Source of the DNA: Synaphobranchus kaupii
Lineage: Eukaryota; Chordata; Actinopteri; Anguilliformes; Synaphobranchidae
Direction: 5' to 3'
Length of the DNA stretch: 64,000 nt
NCBI GenBank assembly: GCA_029718625.1
Contig: CM056383.1
Location: forward strand, 17,074,722-17,138,721
Shown: in pieces, positions 23,211 to 33,488 of the stretch
Layout of the letters: each line of letters begins with the position of its first letter
How positions within the stretch are numbered: the first letter of the stretch is position 1
Notes under the pieces: model-generated
What the model saw: only the letters and a program-made list of their open reading frames with translations
What the model was told of the DNA's origin: nothing
Database searches by the model: none
Translations under genes and position numbers: made by a program

Positions 23211-23487
23211 CAGGGGTAGGCAGCAACCCTGGTCCTGGAGTGCCGAAGATGGTCCTGGTTTGTGCTCCATCCTATAATTACATACCTATAACCACTCAAC
23301 TGGATTAATTTTAATTAATCAGGTGGAATGAATGCAGGTGACAATGTGCTGAAGGCACTGAGCATTTTACCATTCAGAATATTCAGGCTCAGACGTTTAA
23401 TCATCCATCAAACTCTTGTGATCAAGCTCAGATGGAATAAAAACCAGAAACGTCACCAGCACTCCAGGACCACAGTTGCCTGCCCAC
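23211..23487. mobile_element. MITE with CAGGGGTAGGCA-type end
   Basis: Its left end CAGGGGTAGGCAGCAACCCT is mirrored on the right by ...AGTTGCCTGCCC, and the phrases TGGTCCTGGAGTGC and GCACTCCAGGACCA pair. This is a common teleost non-autonomous hAT-like pattern. The right end abuts the Tc1-like element at 23489. Confidence 0.65.
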
Positions 23488-23488
23488 T

Positions 23489-24039
23489 TATACACTGCCC
23501 AGCCAAAAAAAAAGTCGCCATTGCACCCGTCATGCATAGTGCCCACTGTACAAGCCTCTGGAGGCAGTGTTATGATCTGGGGTTGCTTCAGTTGGTCAGG
23601 TCTAGGCTCAGCAACATTATGCAGCAATAAAATGAAGTCAGTGAAGTACCTGAATGTACTGAATGACCAGGTTATCCCATCAATGGGCATATGCCAGGAT
23701 GACAATGCCAAGATTCATCGGGCTCAAATTGTGAAAGAGTGGTTCAGGGAACATGAGGAATCATTTTCACACATGAATTAGCCACCAGATTCCTGACCTT
23801 AACCCCATTGAAAGTCTTTGGGATGTGCTGGAGAACACTTTACGGAGTGGTTCGACTCTTCAGTCGTCAATACAAGATTTCAACCAAAAACTTATGCTAC
23901 TCTGGATGGAAATAAATGTTGTGACATTGCATAAGGTTGTCGAAACAATGCCACAACAAATGCGCGCCGTAATCAAAGCTAAAGGCGGTCCAACGAAATA
24001 TTAGAGTGTGCGACTTTTTTTTTGGCCGGGCAGTGTATA
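23489..24039 (+). pseudogene. Tc1-like transposon remnant with partial transposase
   Basis: Inverted ends CACTGCCCAGCCAAAAAAAA (23493) and TTTTTTTTTGGCCGGGCAGTG (ending about 24035) are flanked by TATA. Inside, 23476-23781 reads into a Tc1 transposase catalytic core, with [14 protein letters not shown] and DNAKIHRA (the second catalytic Asp). A stop at 23779 is followed by PDLNPIESLWD in another frame, which normally precedes the third acidic residue. The first half of the transposase is deleted. It is non-functional. Confidence 0.9.
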
Positions 24040-24084
24040 ACTATAAGTGATCCCTGCATCACCTTGATGTTTAGGCTCCTTTTC

Positions 24085-24252
24085 AAACCCAAGGGTCTGC
24101 AACCCTGGTCCTGGACAGCCACAGGCTCTGGTGATTTTTGTTGTTACTCTGCATTTAAGGAATCTATTAAAGCAGTTTATTACACCAATAACTCACTTTA
24201 CCTGGTCACTTGGGTCTGAATTGGGTGCTGATTTTAAGGTGAAAACAAAGAC
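24085..24252. repeat. Fragment of a teleost repeat (GCAACCCTGGTCCTGGA type)
   Basis: It contains GGTCTGCAACCCTGGTCCTG near 24090 and TTGGGTGCTGATTTTAAGG near 24220, typical phrases of a common fish MITE. The right end is replaced by the element starting at 24253. It is incomplete. Confidence 0.5.
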
Positions 24253-24360
24253 CAGGGCTGCATTCGAATCCAAATTGTATGCTTCCTTCCTGTCGTTCCC
24301 TTCCCTTGCTTCAAGGGGGAATCCCCAAAATGCCATGATGAAAGATGGCAGCCACACCTG

Positions 24361-24651
24361 GGGTGCATCCCAATATTATTCACTCCTCACCTCCTTTCCT
24401 CCACTCCTCTCCTCCACTCGTCTCCTACAGGGAAGTATGTAAAATAGCCTGTATGTTTCAAGTACAAGTATTTGCATGTACAGTAAACAATGTACCTGAC
24501 ATTCACGGTTTGCGGCGAGACATTAATTAATATGTAACCATTAATATGTAATTAAGATGTAATCAGCAACATTAGATTAAAATACAAAGATCCGTTTCTG
24601 GGGCACGGAGGAGAGGAGGTTGTAGTGGAGGAAAGGAGGGTGCATTATTGG
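24361..24651 (+). mobile_element. MITE 'GTGCGTCCCAATA' family, copy B
   Basis: It starts GGGTGCATCCCAATATTATT and ends GGAGGGTGCATTATTGG. It contains the family markers GAGACATTAATTAATATG and CAAAGATCCGTTTCTGGGG, in the same orientation as copy A. Confidence 0.8.
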
Positions 24652-24670
24652 AACATACCTCAAGTGGGAT

Positions 24671-26155
24671 TTGGTTCCAATTTTTCACTGCCATTTTGGG
24701 TGGGTCATTGAACAAAAAATAAGAGAAATAGAGATTAGAGAGAATAATGTAAATCCAACAGTTCCTTTTCCAGCAGTTCCTCCATGGTGTTTCCCTGAGA
24801 TTATGGCTGATTTTGAATTTTTAGAGAGAATAAGAGAAAAAGATAGAGATTTGAATATTCATGCAAATTTAGTTAACTCATACATCAAAAATAAGTATTA
24901 TGGATTTGTTCAAATATACACAGATGCATCAAAAACCAGCAATACTAGAGTTGGAGTATCATTTGTTGTTCCAGAATTTAAAGTAATATACATGAAAACA
25001 TTCATTGATAATCTGTTTGTTTATACAACTACATGGGAGATTATTGCCATTTTACTGGCTTTGCAGCAGGTATAGGAAGTAAGGCCAGTAATTTTATGCT
25101 CAGATTCCAGTTCAGCGTTGATGAGTCACAGACACAACTATACAGAATGTATAAATATTACAGACATTTTATAGAATTTAAATAATGCGGTTAATTGTTT
25201 GTTTTTATGGATTCCAGCGCATGTGGGAGTTGAAAGTAATGAGGTTGTTAATAAATATGCTAAAAAAAGCAACGAACAAAGAGAATGTAGATTTTAGTTA
25301 AAATCTTAGGAAGGCAGAAATGAAGAGTTTGCTTAAAAAGATGTACTCAAAAAATGCATCCTCCCTTCCTCCACTACCACCTCCTTTCCTCCGTGCCCCA
25401 GAAACTGATCTTTGTGTCCTAATCTAATGTTGCTGATTACATATCAATTACATATTAATGGTTACATATTAATTAATGTCTCGACGCAAACCGCAATGTC
25501 AGGTACATTGTATACTGTACATGCAAGTACTTGTACTTCAAACGTACAGGCAGTTTTGCATACTTCCGGGTACAAGACGAGTGGAGGAAAGGAGGTGAGG
25601 AGTGAAGAATATTGGGACGCACCCAATTACTTCCTCCCCTTTCTTAAATTGGAACCGAATCCCACTTGGTGTGAAGGGGATTCCCCCCTTGAAGCATGGG
25701 AAGGGAAACGACAGGAAGAAAGTATAAATTTCAGATCCGAACGCAGTCCTGCGCCTAGGTATTGATGGCTAGGTTAAGGTTGGGACACACCGGATTGAAT
25801 TATTCTCTGCGGCTGGTGGGGAGACACGTAGATGGGTTGTGTGAGATGTGTATGGTACAGGAAGTTGTTGAGCATGTAATGGTGGGTCATAAGTTTGTTA
25901 ATGAAAGGGCAATGCTATTTCATAGGCTAGTGGAGGGCAGTGGAAGGGTTGGTGATATTAGGAATATTTTGGGTAAGGGAGAAGTTTCAAAGGGTTTACA
26001 GAGCTGTGGTGCAATTCCCTTTAGGAACGGGTTAGGGGAATAGGCGAATAGGCTCTAACTATTGGCCTAATCTGCTCTACCCTCCAACACAGTAGGTGGC
26101 GGTAGTGCAACTTTTACGCCATCTTTCGCCAAAAAAAAATGCATTGAAGAAGACT
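24671..26155 (+). pseudogene. LINE 3' part: RNase H, C-terminal tail and 3' end, interrupted by MITEs
   Basis: 24671-25075 reads a segment with YIKNKYYGFVQIYTDASK and IIAILLALQQV, the start of the RNase H domain found in I-like fish LINEs. A later piece, WIPAHVGVESNE (about 25208), is the RNase H His region. After the inserted MITE, 25762-26043 continues with RLRLGHTGLNYSL and EMCMVQEVVEHVM, the usual tail of such polyproteins. The 3' end shows CAGTAGGTGGCGGTAGTGCA (26090-26109) and a short GAAGAAGA tail, a hallmark of I/Nimb-type fish LINEs. Stops between the pieces make it dead. Confidence 0.8.
25353..25624 (-). mobile_element. MITE 'GTGCGTCCCAATA' family, copy C (inverted)
   Basis: It ends on the right with AATATTGGGACGCACCC and contains the family markers in reverse (TTAATGTCTCGACGCAAACC). 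It splits the LINE between its RNase H part and its C-terminal tail. Confidence 0.8.
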
Positions 26156-26284
26156 GCACCGCCGTAAACTTCCGGTAAGATGGAGGTCTGAGGGGAGCAG
26201 TCGCGCTTACTCTTATAAAGTCCCAATCGTTTCGTGTTTTAAAACAAATCTTCTACCTCTGATAGTTAAGTACGGGAACTGAAT

Positions 26285-26602
26285 ATGTCTTTCAACAAAA
26301 TGTTGATGGATTATGAACTTTTAAAACACGAGCAAGCAACTTATTCTGGAAAAGATACGGATCACTGCTACGCTACCATGGAGGTCTCACTTGCTAGCAT
26401 CAAACGGGAGCCTTCCGACTCCGCGCCAGCTACCATGGAGGTCTCACTTGCTAGCATCAAACGGGAGCCTTCCGACTCTGCGCCAGCTACCATGGAGGTC
26501 TCACTTGCTAGCATCAAACGGGAGCCTTCCGACTCCGCGCCAGATACCCCTGCTAAACATCAAGCGGGTAAGAAAGCCAAATCCAACCTTTTCTTGGATT
26601 AA
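26285..26602 (+). CDS. Small unrecognised ORF with three 19-residue repeats carrying IKRE motifs
   Basis: A 105-codon frame starts MSFNKMLMDYELLKHEQ and then has three perfect tandem copies of a 19-residue (57-bp) unit centred on SLASIKREPSDSAP. Each contains IKRE, a sumoylation consensus (hydrophobic-Lys-x-Glu) followed by Pro and Ser. It ends KKAKSNLFLD. A possible splice donor, GCGG|GTAAGA, lies at about 26567, so this may be a first exon. About 120 bp upstream the sequence looks promoter-like (AAGATGGAGG, then TTATAAAG). I do not recognise the family; it may be an exon of the gene that includes the integrase exons, or belong to a transposon. Function is not assigned. Confidence 0.4.
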   Translation: MSFNKMLMDYELLKHEQATYSGKDTDHCYATMEVSLASIKREPSDSAPATMEVSLASIKREPSDSAPATMEVSLASIKREPSDSAPDTPAKHQAGKKAKSNLFLD

Positions 26603-26964
26603 TCAAATACAGTTTATAATGCGGCCATCGTTGATGCAATAAAAGCTCTGAGAACGAGGGTAGATTGCCAATCGGAAGAATCAAACATGCAACTGAAACA
26701 TAATAATGATCGTACGGAATGTGGAATTTAATGTGGCAGAAGTTAAATAATGTAACTTACAAGAGTCAGCCAGCTCGAAAAGCAAGCGGCCGATCTACTA
26801 AAAGAAGTCAATGAGCCGAAAGAGCTAACGAGCACGGTCGTTATGAGAGGAGATGGAACCTCTCCTAAAAGAAAAACGAACAAAGATATTAGACAAGACC
26901 TAATCCACCTACTCTCCTAAATCGCTCCATTGTTGGCAATGAAAACTGAAGACGCCGTTATTTG
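26603..26964 (+). pseudogene. Possible coiled-coil ORF remnant
   Basis: In broken frames one can read IVDAIKALRTRVDCQSEESN and RVSQLEKQAADLLKEVNE, which have a heptad pattern like LINE ORF1 or other coiled-coil proteins. Stops interrupt it. The origin is uncertain. Confidence 0.35.
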
Positions 26965-27302
26965 TCTCGCGAATACACTTAACGTTGTAGTTGTACATAC
27001 AGTGCTTATAAACAGAGAGGCGTTATCATGAAATTGTATCTCGTATAACCATATTTAAATTTAAGAGAGACGGGACGCTGTTTGAAAACTGAAATGGTTG
27101 AAAACACTTGCCCAATCGGGCAAGCGCCGATAAAAGCCCACTTGCCCGAATGTTTTTTTCCCCCCTGCCCAGGGCAATAGGGCAACCGTTGGTGTCTATC
27201 CCCGATGATGATCTTCCGGTTTCTTTTCCCCCTAGCTTGTGGACACCAACGGCTTCTGTACAACTAATGTTATTAATGTTAATGTTAAGTGTATTCGCGA
27301 GA
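26965..27302. mobile_element. 338-bp fold-back element
   Basis: The ends are a perfect 19-bp inverted repeat, TCTCGCGAATACACTTAAC at 26965-26983 and its complement at 27284-27302. A second inverted pair, TAGTTGTACA and TGTACAACTA, lies just inside. The interior has another 7+7 palindrome, CTTGCCC-N4-GGGCAAG, at about 27107. No clear target duplication was found. Confidence 0.6.
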
Positions 27303-28021
27303 TGTAACTTAGAGCTCCACACACTGCCCATGTTATGTTGCATTTTGACTGTTCATCCAACTGCACAGGGCGCATTGTGAGTAAGCTTTGCCTCAAGTCC
27401 CATGCTGTCTGCCAAGATCTCAACATGAATTTTCTGAAACCTATTAACGCAGGCCAGGGGCCTGGCAAGAGGGCTCAAGTACCCAAGTACCCACTGCCAC
27501 AAGCGCCAGCCAAACAAAGAGTCAGACCCCAGTATTTTTTTGGTGTTCGTACCTTATTGTATGCTTATTACACTGCAATGAAACAATTGTAAATCCTTTT
27601 GAATCTTGTACATTTGTAATGGTACTATAAATCTTTTTTTTTAAACTGCACTGTCAGCAGTTCCAGTTCTGTCGGAATTGTGATGTATTGACCCCTTATT
27701 GGCTACAACACTCACATGATTGTGCACTATGACATTTTCTTATGCATGTGCTTATTCACGTAGGATATTCTCATTATAGCACTGCAAGTTCATAGTTAGC
27801 TAAAGCAAGTTAACTAGAAAGGCCTGTATGGTGGCGGTGTACTTAAAGATTAAACTGGCAATCAAGCTATCAAACTAAGTGATATGTCTGTCAAGGAACG
27901 AAGTACACAAACTTGCTAATGTTTGCAGATACCAACAGCTATGATTATTATTGCATGTCAACATTTAATATTCATAATATTTTTTAACAATTGTATGTTT
28001 TTCTTATATGTAGTGGGAAAA
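27303..28021. other. Sequence upstream of the integrase gene
   Basis: A plus-strand frame at 27335-27592 (with FLKPINAGQGPGKRAQVPK) has no recognised domain. The rest is AT-rich. A possible acceptor, TTATATGTAG, lies just before 28013. Confidence 0.4.
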
Positions 28022-30606
28022 ATGGACCAATTTCAGTGGTTTCAGCATATTAATTGGTTCCTGCAGCGCGGATTTTGTCAACAATCATTGACAAAGAAAA
28101 TCAGAGCCTCAATTGTTCGGGCATCCAAGAATTACTTAATAGAAGGTATTGTAAAAAAAATAATTTTTCTTTATTTGGGATATAGTGTCTTGTGTGTAGT
28201 AATATGCATAGCGCATTTACAAATCAGATTCTATAATTAATACTGTTAAGATCCACCTTGTAAGTTTGACCCATGGGTTAAGTATACTGCTACAATCTCA
28301 AAGGAATGAAAGAATGAATCTGTTAATTTGCATGTCAAATGTAGATGAGTGTCATGCTCTTTGAGGGTTATGAGCTCTTTGAAGTGTTCCTTCCATTATT
28401 TTTGGCCATTCTTTCTGTTGTACTTAATAGGTTTGTTTGTTAAATAAACTAAAAATGATTTAAGTGAGTGAAATCAGGACCGCATGTAAATAAAAACTTT
28501 TGTAATCTTATGAATTTACATGTTGCCCTAACTTAAATCATAAGTTACAAGCAAAAAGGATAAACTCACTCAAGAGAAATTTTTCCTTTGAAAGGAAAAA
28601 ATCTACTAAAAATAATAAAATTAATAAATTTTTTAAAACTAAATAAATGTGTAGTATCAATATATTAGGCCTACAAATAATAACTAATATAACTATAAAT
28701 ATTATTACTAATATTACAAATAATAAGTACTATAATTAACAAAAATGTACCCTTTAAGAAAATACCAAAATTTAACATCACATTCTGTGTCGTTACATTA
28801 TTTTGTTAACCCTTTGAACCCTAACATGTTTTACCCCAGTTGCAGGAAGTAATTCAGGATTTTTTGTAGGTATCCACACATGCCGTACTTTATTTGCTTT
28901 GGGTGCACTGTGGAGTGTTTAAGTGCGTTTGGTAGTGGATGCTAGCAGTTACCTTAGAGTTGCGCTAGCATTAGCACCGTGTGTATGTCCAAAAGAAGGG
29001 ACAGCATGGAATTAGCTGAAAATGGTTTGCATCAATCAACTACATCATGGGTAAGTTGTAATTGAGACATTATGTCAAATTCCGAACTATCCTTTTAAAG
29101 CCAAAGTTGCCTGCTTTAAAAACTATATAAATAAAACATTTCTAAGTGATTTATTACACAGATTACAGGGATTAATTTAAGACAATAAATGCACCAATTG
29201 GGTTCAAAGTATTAAGCACAAAACCAAACTGCCAGTTTTTTAGTAAAGATTTTGATTGCTCCTTTCTGTTTAAGATGGACGCTTGTTTTACACTGGGGAG
29301 GACATGCCCAAGCCAGTTGTCATGACCCCTGAGGAGAGGGAGACTGTGCTCCAAGAATGTCATGACTACTGGGGACACCATGCCAAACGGTCAACTGCGG
29401 ACAAAGTGTGTCATAATTACTACTGGAAAACCAGGAGCCATGACACTGAAGAGTGGGTAAGCTATCAATTATTTTAAACAAGATGCAAATTACGTAAAAT
29501 GTAAGAAGAATAAGCACCTTACTAAATGATGTTCATATGAACTAATCCTTTTTAATTATTTTAAAGGTTAAAAGTTGTCCAAACTGCCTGCAGAATAAAC
29601 CGAAAAAGCTAGTGGGACGTGACAGGCATCCCATTGTTGTTCAAAAACCATGGTCAGTTCTGGGCATGGACTTGATTGGGCCACTACCCACAACGCCAAG
29701 AGGTCACGTGTATGTCCTGACCATGACGGACCTGTTCACCAAGTGGGTAATAGCTGAGCCTTTGAAGACAAACACTGCCGCTGAGGTGGCATCAAAGCTG
29801 ACATTTTATTTGAAACTTTTTGGACTAGTGGACAAAATCATCACTGACCAAGGGAGTGAGTTTGTGAACGAGGTATAGTGAATATAGTCATGTATCTATT
29901 TGCAGTTGTTTCCGCCTCTGGTGTTGATGGGAGAACGCCAAGACTGTTCCCTTTCATTCGAAACATTGTTTTTAATGTATTTCAGCTGAACAACGACCTT
30001 TGTGAGATTCTGCACATGAAGCATAGCATTTCATCTACATCTCGGCAAACAAATGACCAGGGCGAGAGGACTAATAGGAACATAAACAACATACTGAAGA
30101 AGTACATCAACGAGAAGCAAAACGATTGGGACAACTATGTGACCGATGCAGTGTTCGCAATAAACACTTCAAAACAGGTCCGTTTTAATCCCAGTGTTTA
30201 ACTTTCAAACCTTGTCAAATGTAACCGTAATAACAGGTACAATGCACTTTGATCACTTTAATTGCACATGGTAGATCTGAATGAATCGTTGATGGTAAAA
30301 ATTTGGCTGACTGTGGACGTTGCACAAGTTAATGTACATTTAAAGATAACTATTATTTTCTGACAGGCATCCACAAAGCACACACCGTACTTGGCAATGT
30401 TCAATCGGCACCCAAAAATGCCAACAGCGCTGTCCTGGAACCCGCTGGATGATGACTTTGTCATTGGCAGTGTAGAAGATGGCATAGATGAGAGGATCCA
30501 AGAAGCCGAAAAGATGTTTGAAAATATAAGACAGAACATTGACAAGACACAGAAGAAGCGAAAGAAAGACAATATGAGTCAAGAAACGGTACAAAGAAAA
30601 CGGTGA
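28022..30606 (+). CDS. GIN/Ginger-type integrase gene, five exons, 347 aa
   Basis: Exons are 28022-28145, 29275-29456, 29567-29872, 29986-30177 and 30367-30606. All four introns are GT-AG, the joins keep frame, and the total of 1044 bp has no internal stop. The protein has an HHCC zinc-binding region (ECHDYWGHH to SCPNC) followed by a retroviral-type integrase core: the catalytic acids are Asp in GMDLIGP, Asp in TDQGSEF (58 residues between) and Glu in DQGERTNR (34 between). It resembles vertebrate GIN1, which came from Ginger/Gypsy-type integrases. The C-terminus stops early compared with GIN1 and is Lys/Arg-rich. In a shifted frame after 30592 a GIN-like VGEEVVK segment is readable, so the end may be frameshifted or alternatively spliced. 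It could be a domesticated gin-like gene or a Ginger transposon; no terminal repeats were found. The start ATG at 28022 is a choice, and an upstream exon is possible. Confidence 0.8.
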
Positions 30607-31362
30607 CTGTCCAATTACCGTGGGTGAGGAGGTTGTGAAGGCCTGAGGAAAAAGGATAGAAAATGATGAACATTGGAGAAAAACTGTCAAGGCCCTTTTA
30701 CATAAAAAAGCACCTCAATATAGAATCTCACACTTCCGGGTCCTCCTACTCGCCCCAGTTCCTAGATGCACACTGTGGTACGGCTAGAACCCTTTCGCAT
30801 AGCGTGTCGTATGTGAAGTATGTTTCAACCTATCAGGAATGGAGTTAAGGCCAATTCAGTCGCCAAAAAAAGTATGCGTACAGAAGTCCGCAGAGTTTGT
30901 GCAGACCTAAACAACATAATAGCAGACTTAAAACGGACTGCCTAGGCGGACATCCGCGCAGCATTCGTTTTTTGTGCCCGCGCAGACCTGTCTGCATGGC
31001 CCTGTTGTTTTCACCTACAAGCATACCTTCTTCATATCGTCATTTTCCATGAAGGACGCCATTGTTTGCGTGCAAAAATGATGAGAAATGTAGTCTACAA
31101 AGGGGGGTTGGTACAATCGACTATGAAACGCAAAAGTCCACGGAGTCTGCTCACTGTTTTAAACACTCTGACTGTAACCACCTTTAAGTAACAATTTGGG
31201 GAGCTGGAGCGATGTTCTGCCAGTTAGTTTTTCAAGGAATGTGATGTTGGGGACCAGGGATCGACATTCCCCCTGAAACTCGCAGACTCTAATGTTTACC
31301 ACAGGTATTGCAGTTTGTTAAGCCTCTGCTGCCAAAAGGCCAATTTCCCCATTGAACGAATT
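30607..31362. other. Downstream of the integrase gene, no gene seen
   Basis: No supported exon or repeat end. Near 30590-30660 a shifted reading frame continues the integrase-like protein for a few codons. Confidence 0.4.
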
Positions 31363-31659
31363 GGGGTACGTCTCAATAGTCGAAAAATGCACCCTCCCTT
31401 CCGCCACTACTACCTCCTCTGCTCCGTGCCCCGGAAACGGGTCTTTGTGTTTTAATCTAATGTCACAGATTACATCTTAATTACCTGGTTACATATTAAT
31501 ATCTTGACGCAAACCGCAATGTCAGGTACATTGTATACTGTACATGCAAATACTTGTACTCAAAACGTTCACAGTTTTGCATATTTCCGGGTAGGAGAGG
31601 AGTGGTAGTGGGGGAGTGGAGGAAGGGAGGTGGGGAGTGAAGAATATTGGGACGCAGCC
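31363..31659 (-). mobile_element. MITE 'GTGCGTCCCAATA' family, copy D (inverted)
   Basis: It runs from GGGGTACGTCTCAATAG to AATATTGGGACGCAGCC and has the internal markers TTGACGCAAACCGCAATG and ACGGGTCTTTGTGTTTTAAT. It abuts a fragment of another repeat at 31660. Confidence 0.8.
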
Positions 31660-31749
31660 AAACTGTCCGAATCAGCACCCTTCTATACTATTAGGTAGGC
31701 TTGTTGAGTAGACAGGACAAAAAAGTCTAAGTATGCAAAATATCTGTAA

Positions 31750-32386
31750 GGGTGCGTCCTAACACTCGAAAAATGCACCTTCCTTTACTCCACTACCACC
31801 TCCTCTCCTCCGTGCCCTGGAAATGGATCTTTGTGTTTTAATCTAATGTTGCCAATTACCTATTAATGGTTACATATTCTCGACACAAACCGCAATGTCA
31901 GGTACATTGTATAGTGCAAAAGTCTTAGGCACATGTAAAGAAAATCCTTAAGGCGAATATCCTTTCAAAAATAATTAAATTAAAAGTTTTTGCCACTGTT
32001 CTTCTGCAGAATTTGGCTGTCTCGCTTGCTTCTGTCTGTCCAGGTAATCCCAGACAGCCTCGGTGATGTTGAGAACAGGCCTCTGTGGAGACCATACCAT
32101 CTGTTGCAGAACTCCTTGTTCTTCTTTTCTCTGACGAAAGTTCAATTAAGTTTTTGGAAAATCAAGGTTTGGAAATCTACAATTTGCTCTTTTCTACTGA
32201 CACACTAATGCAGAAGACAAAAAATAAACATCTAAGAAGAAATCTACATAAAAAATCTAAGACATTTGCACAGTACTGTACATTGGATACTGTACATGCA
32301 ATCACTTTTACTCAAAACGTTCAGGCAGTTTTTCATACTTCTGGGTAGGAGAGGAGGTGGGAGTGAAGAATATTGGGATGCACCCT
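31750..32386 (-). mobile_element. MITE 'GTGCGTCCCAATA' family, copy E, itself interrupted
   Basis: The ends are GGGTGCGTCCTAACA and TATTGGGATGCACCC. Family sequence is broken at 31913 and resumes at about 32274. A 360-bp Tc1-like element fills the gap. Confidence 0.75.
31914..32273. mobile_element. 360-bp Tc1/mariner-type MITE nested in copy E
   Basis: The ends GTGCAAAAGTCTTAGGCACA and its inverse (CTAAGACATTTGCACAG) match the well-known fish Tc1-like terminal repeat and are flanked by TA. The interior has a degraded transposase-like segment but no usable frame. Confidence 0.75.
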
Positions 32387-32715
32387 AAATATAGTATACT
32401 TTAAACCCCGTATGATACTTACTACTTGAACTATCCCTTTAATATCTCCCAATTGACTAGCACTAGCCTTTTATCTCTAAATATTAAAAATCTGCGATAA
32501 ACGTCTCTCTTTAGAGCCGGAGGCAAGTGAAGGATTGTGAAGTTTAAAACATGTACGGGGAAAATCACCCACACACACAAAAAAAAGGCAATAATAATAA
32601 AAATAAATGTGTATTTTATTATTTTGACAGGCTGACCATTTTTGACCTGACAACGTAATGGCTGGAAGAAAGGTTCAGGAAAATGTTGAGTGGACTGTTT
32701 CATTGCTAAACTATT

Positions 32716-32729
32716 GCGCCATCTTGTGG
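32716..32729. promoter_or_regulatory. CTCF-like motif
   Basis: GCGCCATCTTGTGG, read in reverse as CCACAAGATGGCGC, fits the CTCF core fairly well. It lies about 200 bp beyond the nifk poly(A) signal. Motif match only. Confidence 0.3.
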
Positions 32730-32934
32730 TTACAGCGAAGCAGCAGAGCTGTAATAGAATAATGAAAAGCAAAATTTAACAATAGATTTTCCATATGTGT
32801 GGGCCAACAGGAAAAAAAAACAAAAAACAATTGCAATAGGAACCAGGACTAGTTACTGTGCTGACTTGCAATGCAAGCTTAAAATAAAGACAGCACATTC
32901 AAATTAAACCTGTTGGCTTTTGGCAATGGCAATT

Positions 32935-32940
32935 TTTATT
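32935..32940 (-). terminator. nifk: nifk poly(A) signal
   Basis: AATAAA on the minus strand, about 550 bp downstream of the nifk stop codon. This gives a plausible 3' UTR. It is the first good signal found in that direction. Confidence 0.6.
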
Positions 32941-33488
32941 AAACGTCCAAAAGCATTTCTTCATGGGAAGGAATTACAATCTGTTCAGATCTCTGGGCAC
33001 AGAAATTAACCACTTCCTCCTGAGGGTGGAATAATGAAGTTGGCAGGTAAAGTTTCTAAAATGTTTCACATGGTCAAATGTGCCATACAATTCCTATTTA
33101 ATTAAAAAATACATAAGTTGTTTGATATAACACATATTATACAATTACATTTTACATGTACATTTCAACTGACTCAGTCTCTGGGTAATTTCAGGTCCTG
33201 CGCAAAGGAAGATAGAAGAGATGGGTCGCATAACAAACCAAACCTCAACAATTAAAGTGGGCCACTGTAAACCACACACAATCATTAGGATTTCTCTCCA
33301 GTCACCATTTCCCTACCCATATCTAAATGTTATCCAGCCACATCCATTCATTTATGGGATGGAGCACATCAATCCCATTGTAATACATGCAATTCAATCC
33401 CAATGTCTATTCATGGCAGTTTAAGGCCATTTTCATGTTGCATTAGTGCGGGGATCGGCTTCCATTTGATATCAGTCCTCATTTCCCT

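Larger units (their letters stand above)
24253..25751. mobile_element. Nested inverted-repeat complex with GGGCTGCATTCGAATC-type ends
   Basis: The left end CAGGGCTGCATTCGAATCC is mirrored on the right by GGATCCGAACGCAGTCCTG-like sequence ending at 25751. The segment near 24663 (AAGTGGGATTTGGTTCCAAT) is also mirrored near 25648. Two MITEs of the GTGCGTCCCAATA family lie in opposite orientations in the arms (24361-24651 and 25353-25624). A LINE fragment with an RNase H domain occupies the centre. A further copy of the same end type lies at 63870-64000. Confidence 0.6.
31660..32430. mobile_element. Fragment of GTCCGAATCAGCAC repeat split by a MITE
   Basis: 31660-31749 has TGTCCGAATCAGCACCCTTC, the same end as the element in tsn intron 4 (59594-60290). 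After the MITE at 31750-32386 the sequence resumes with TATAGTATACTTTAAACCCC, similar to the tsn copy just downstream of the same point. One element was therefore split by a later insertion. Confidence 0.65.

Noticed and set aside
24131..24530. Open frames of 60-103 codons around the MITEs at 24 kb
   Set aside because: They fall in MITE sequence present in several orientations and have no domain.
28980..29050. Possible alternative first exon of the integrase gene (short frame ending at a GTAAGT donor)
   Set aside because: The donor is good but the 22-codon peptide matches nothing, and joining it to exon 2 would break the phase needed for the GRLFYTG segment.
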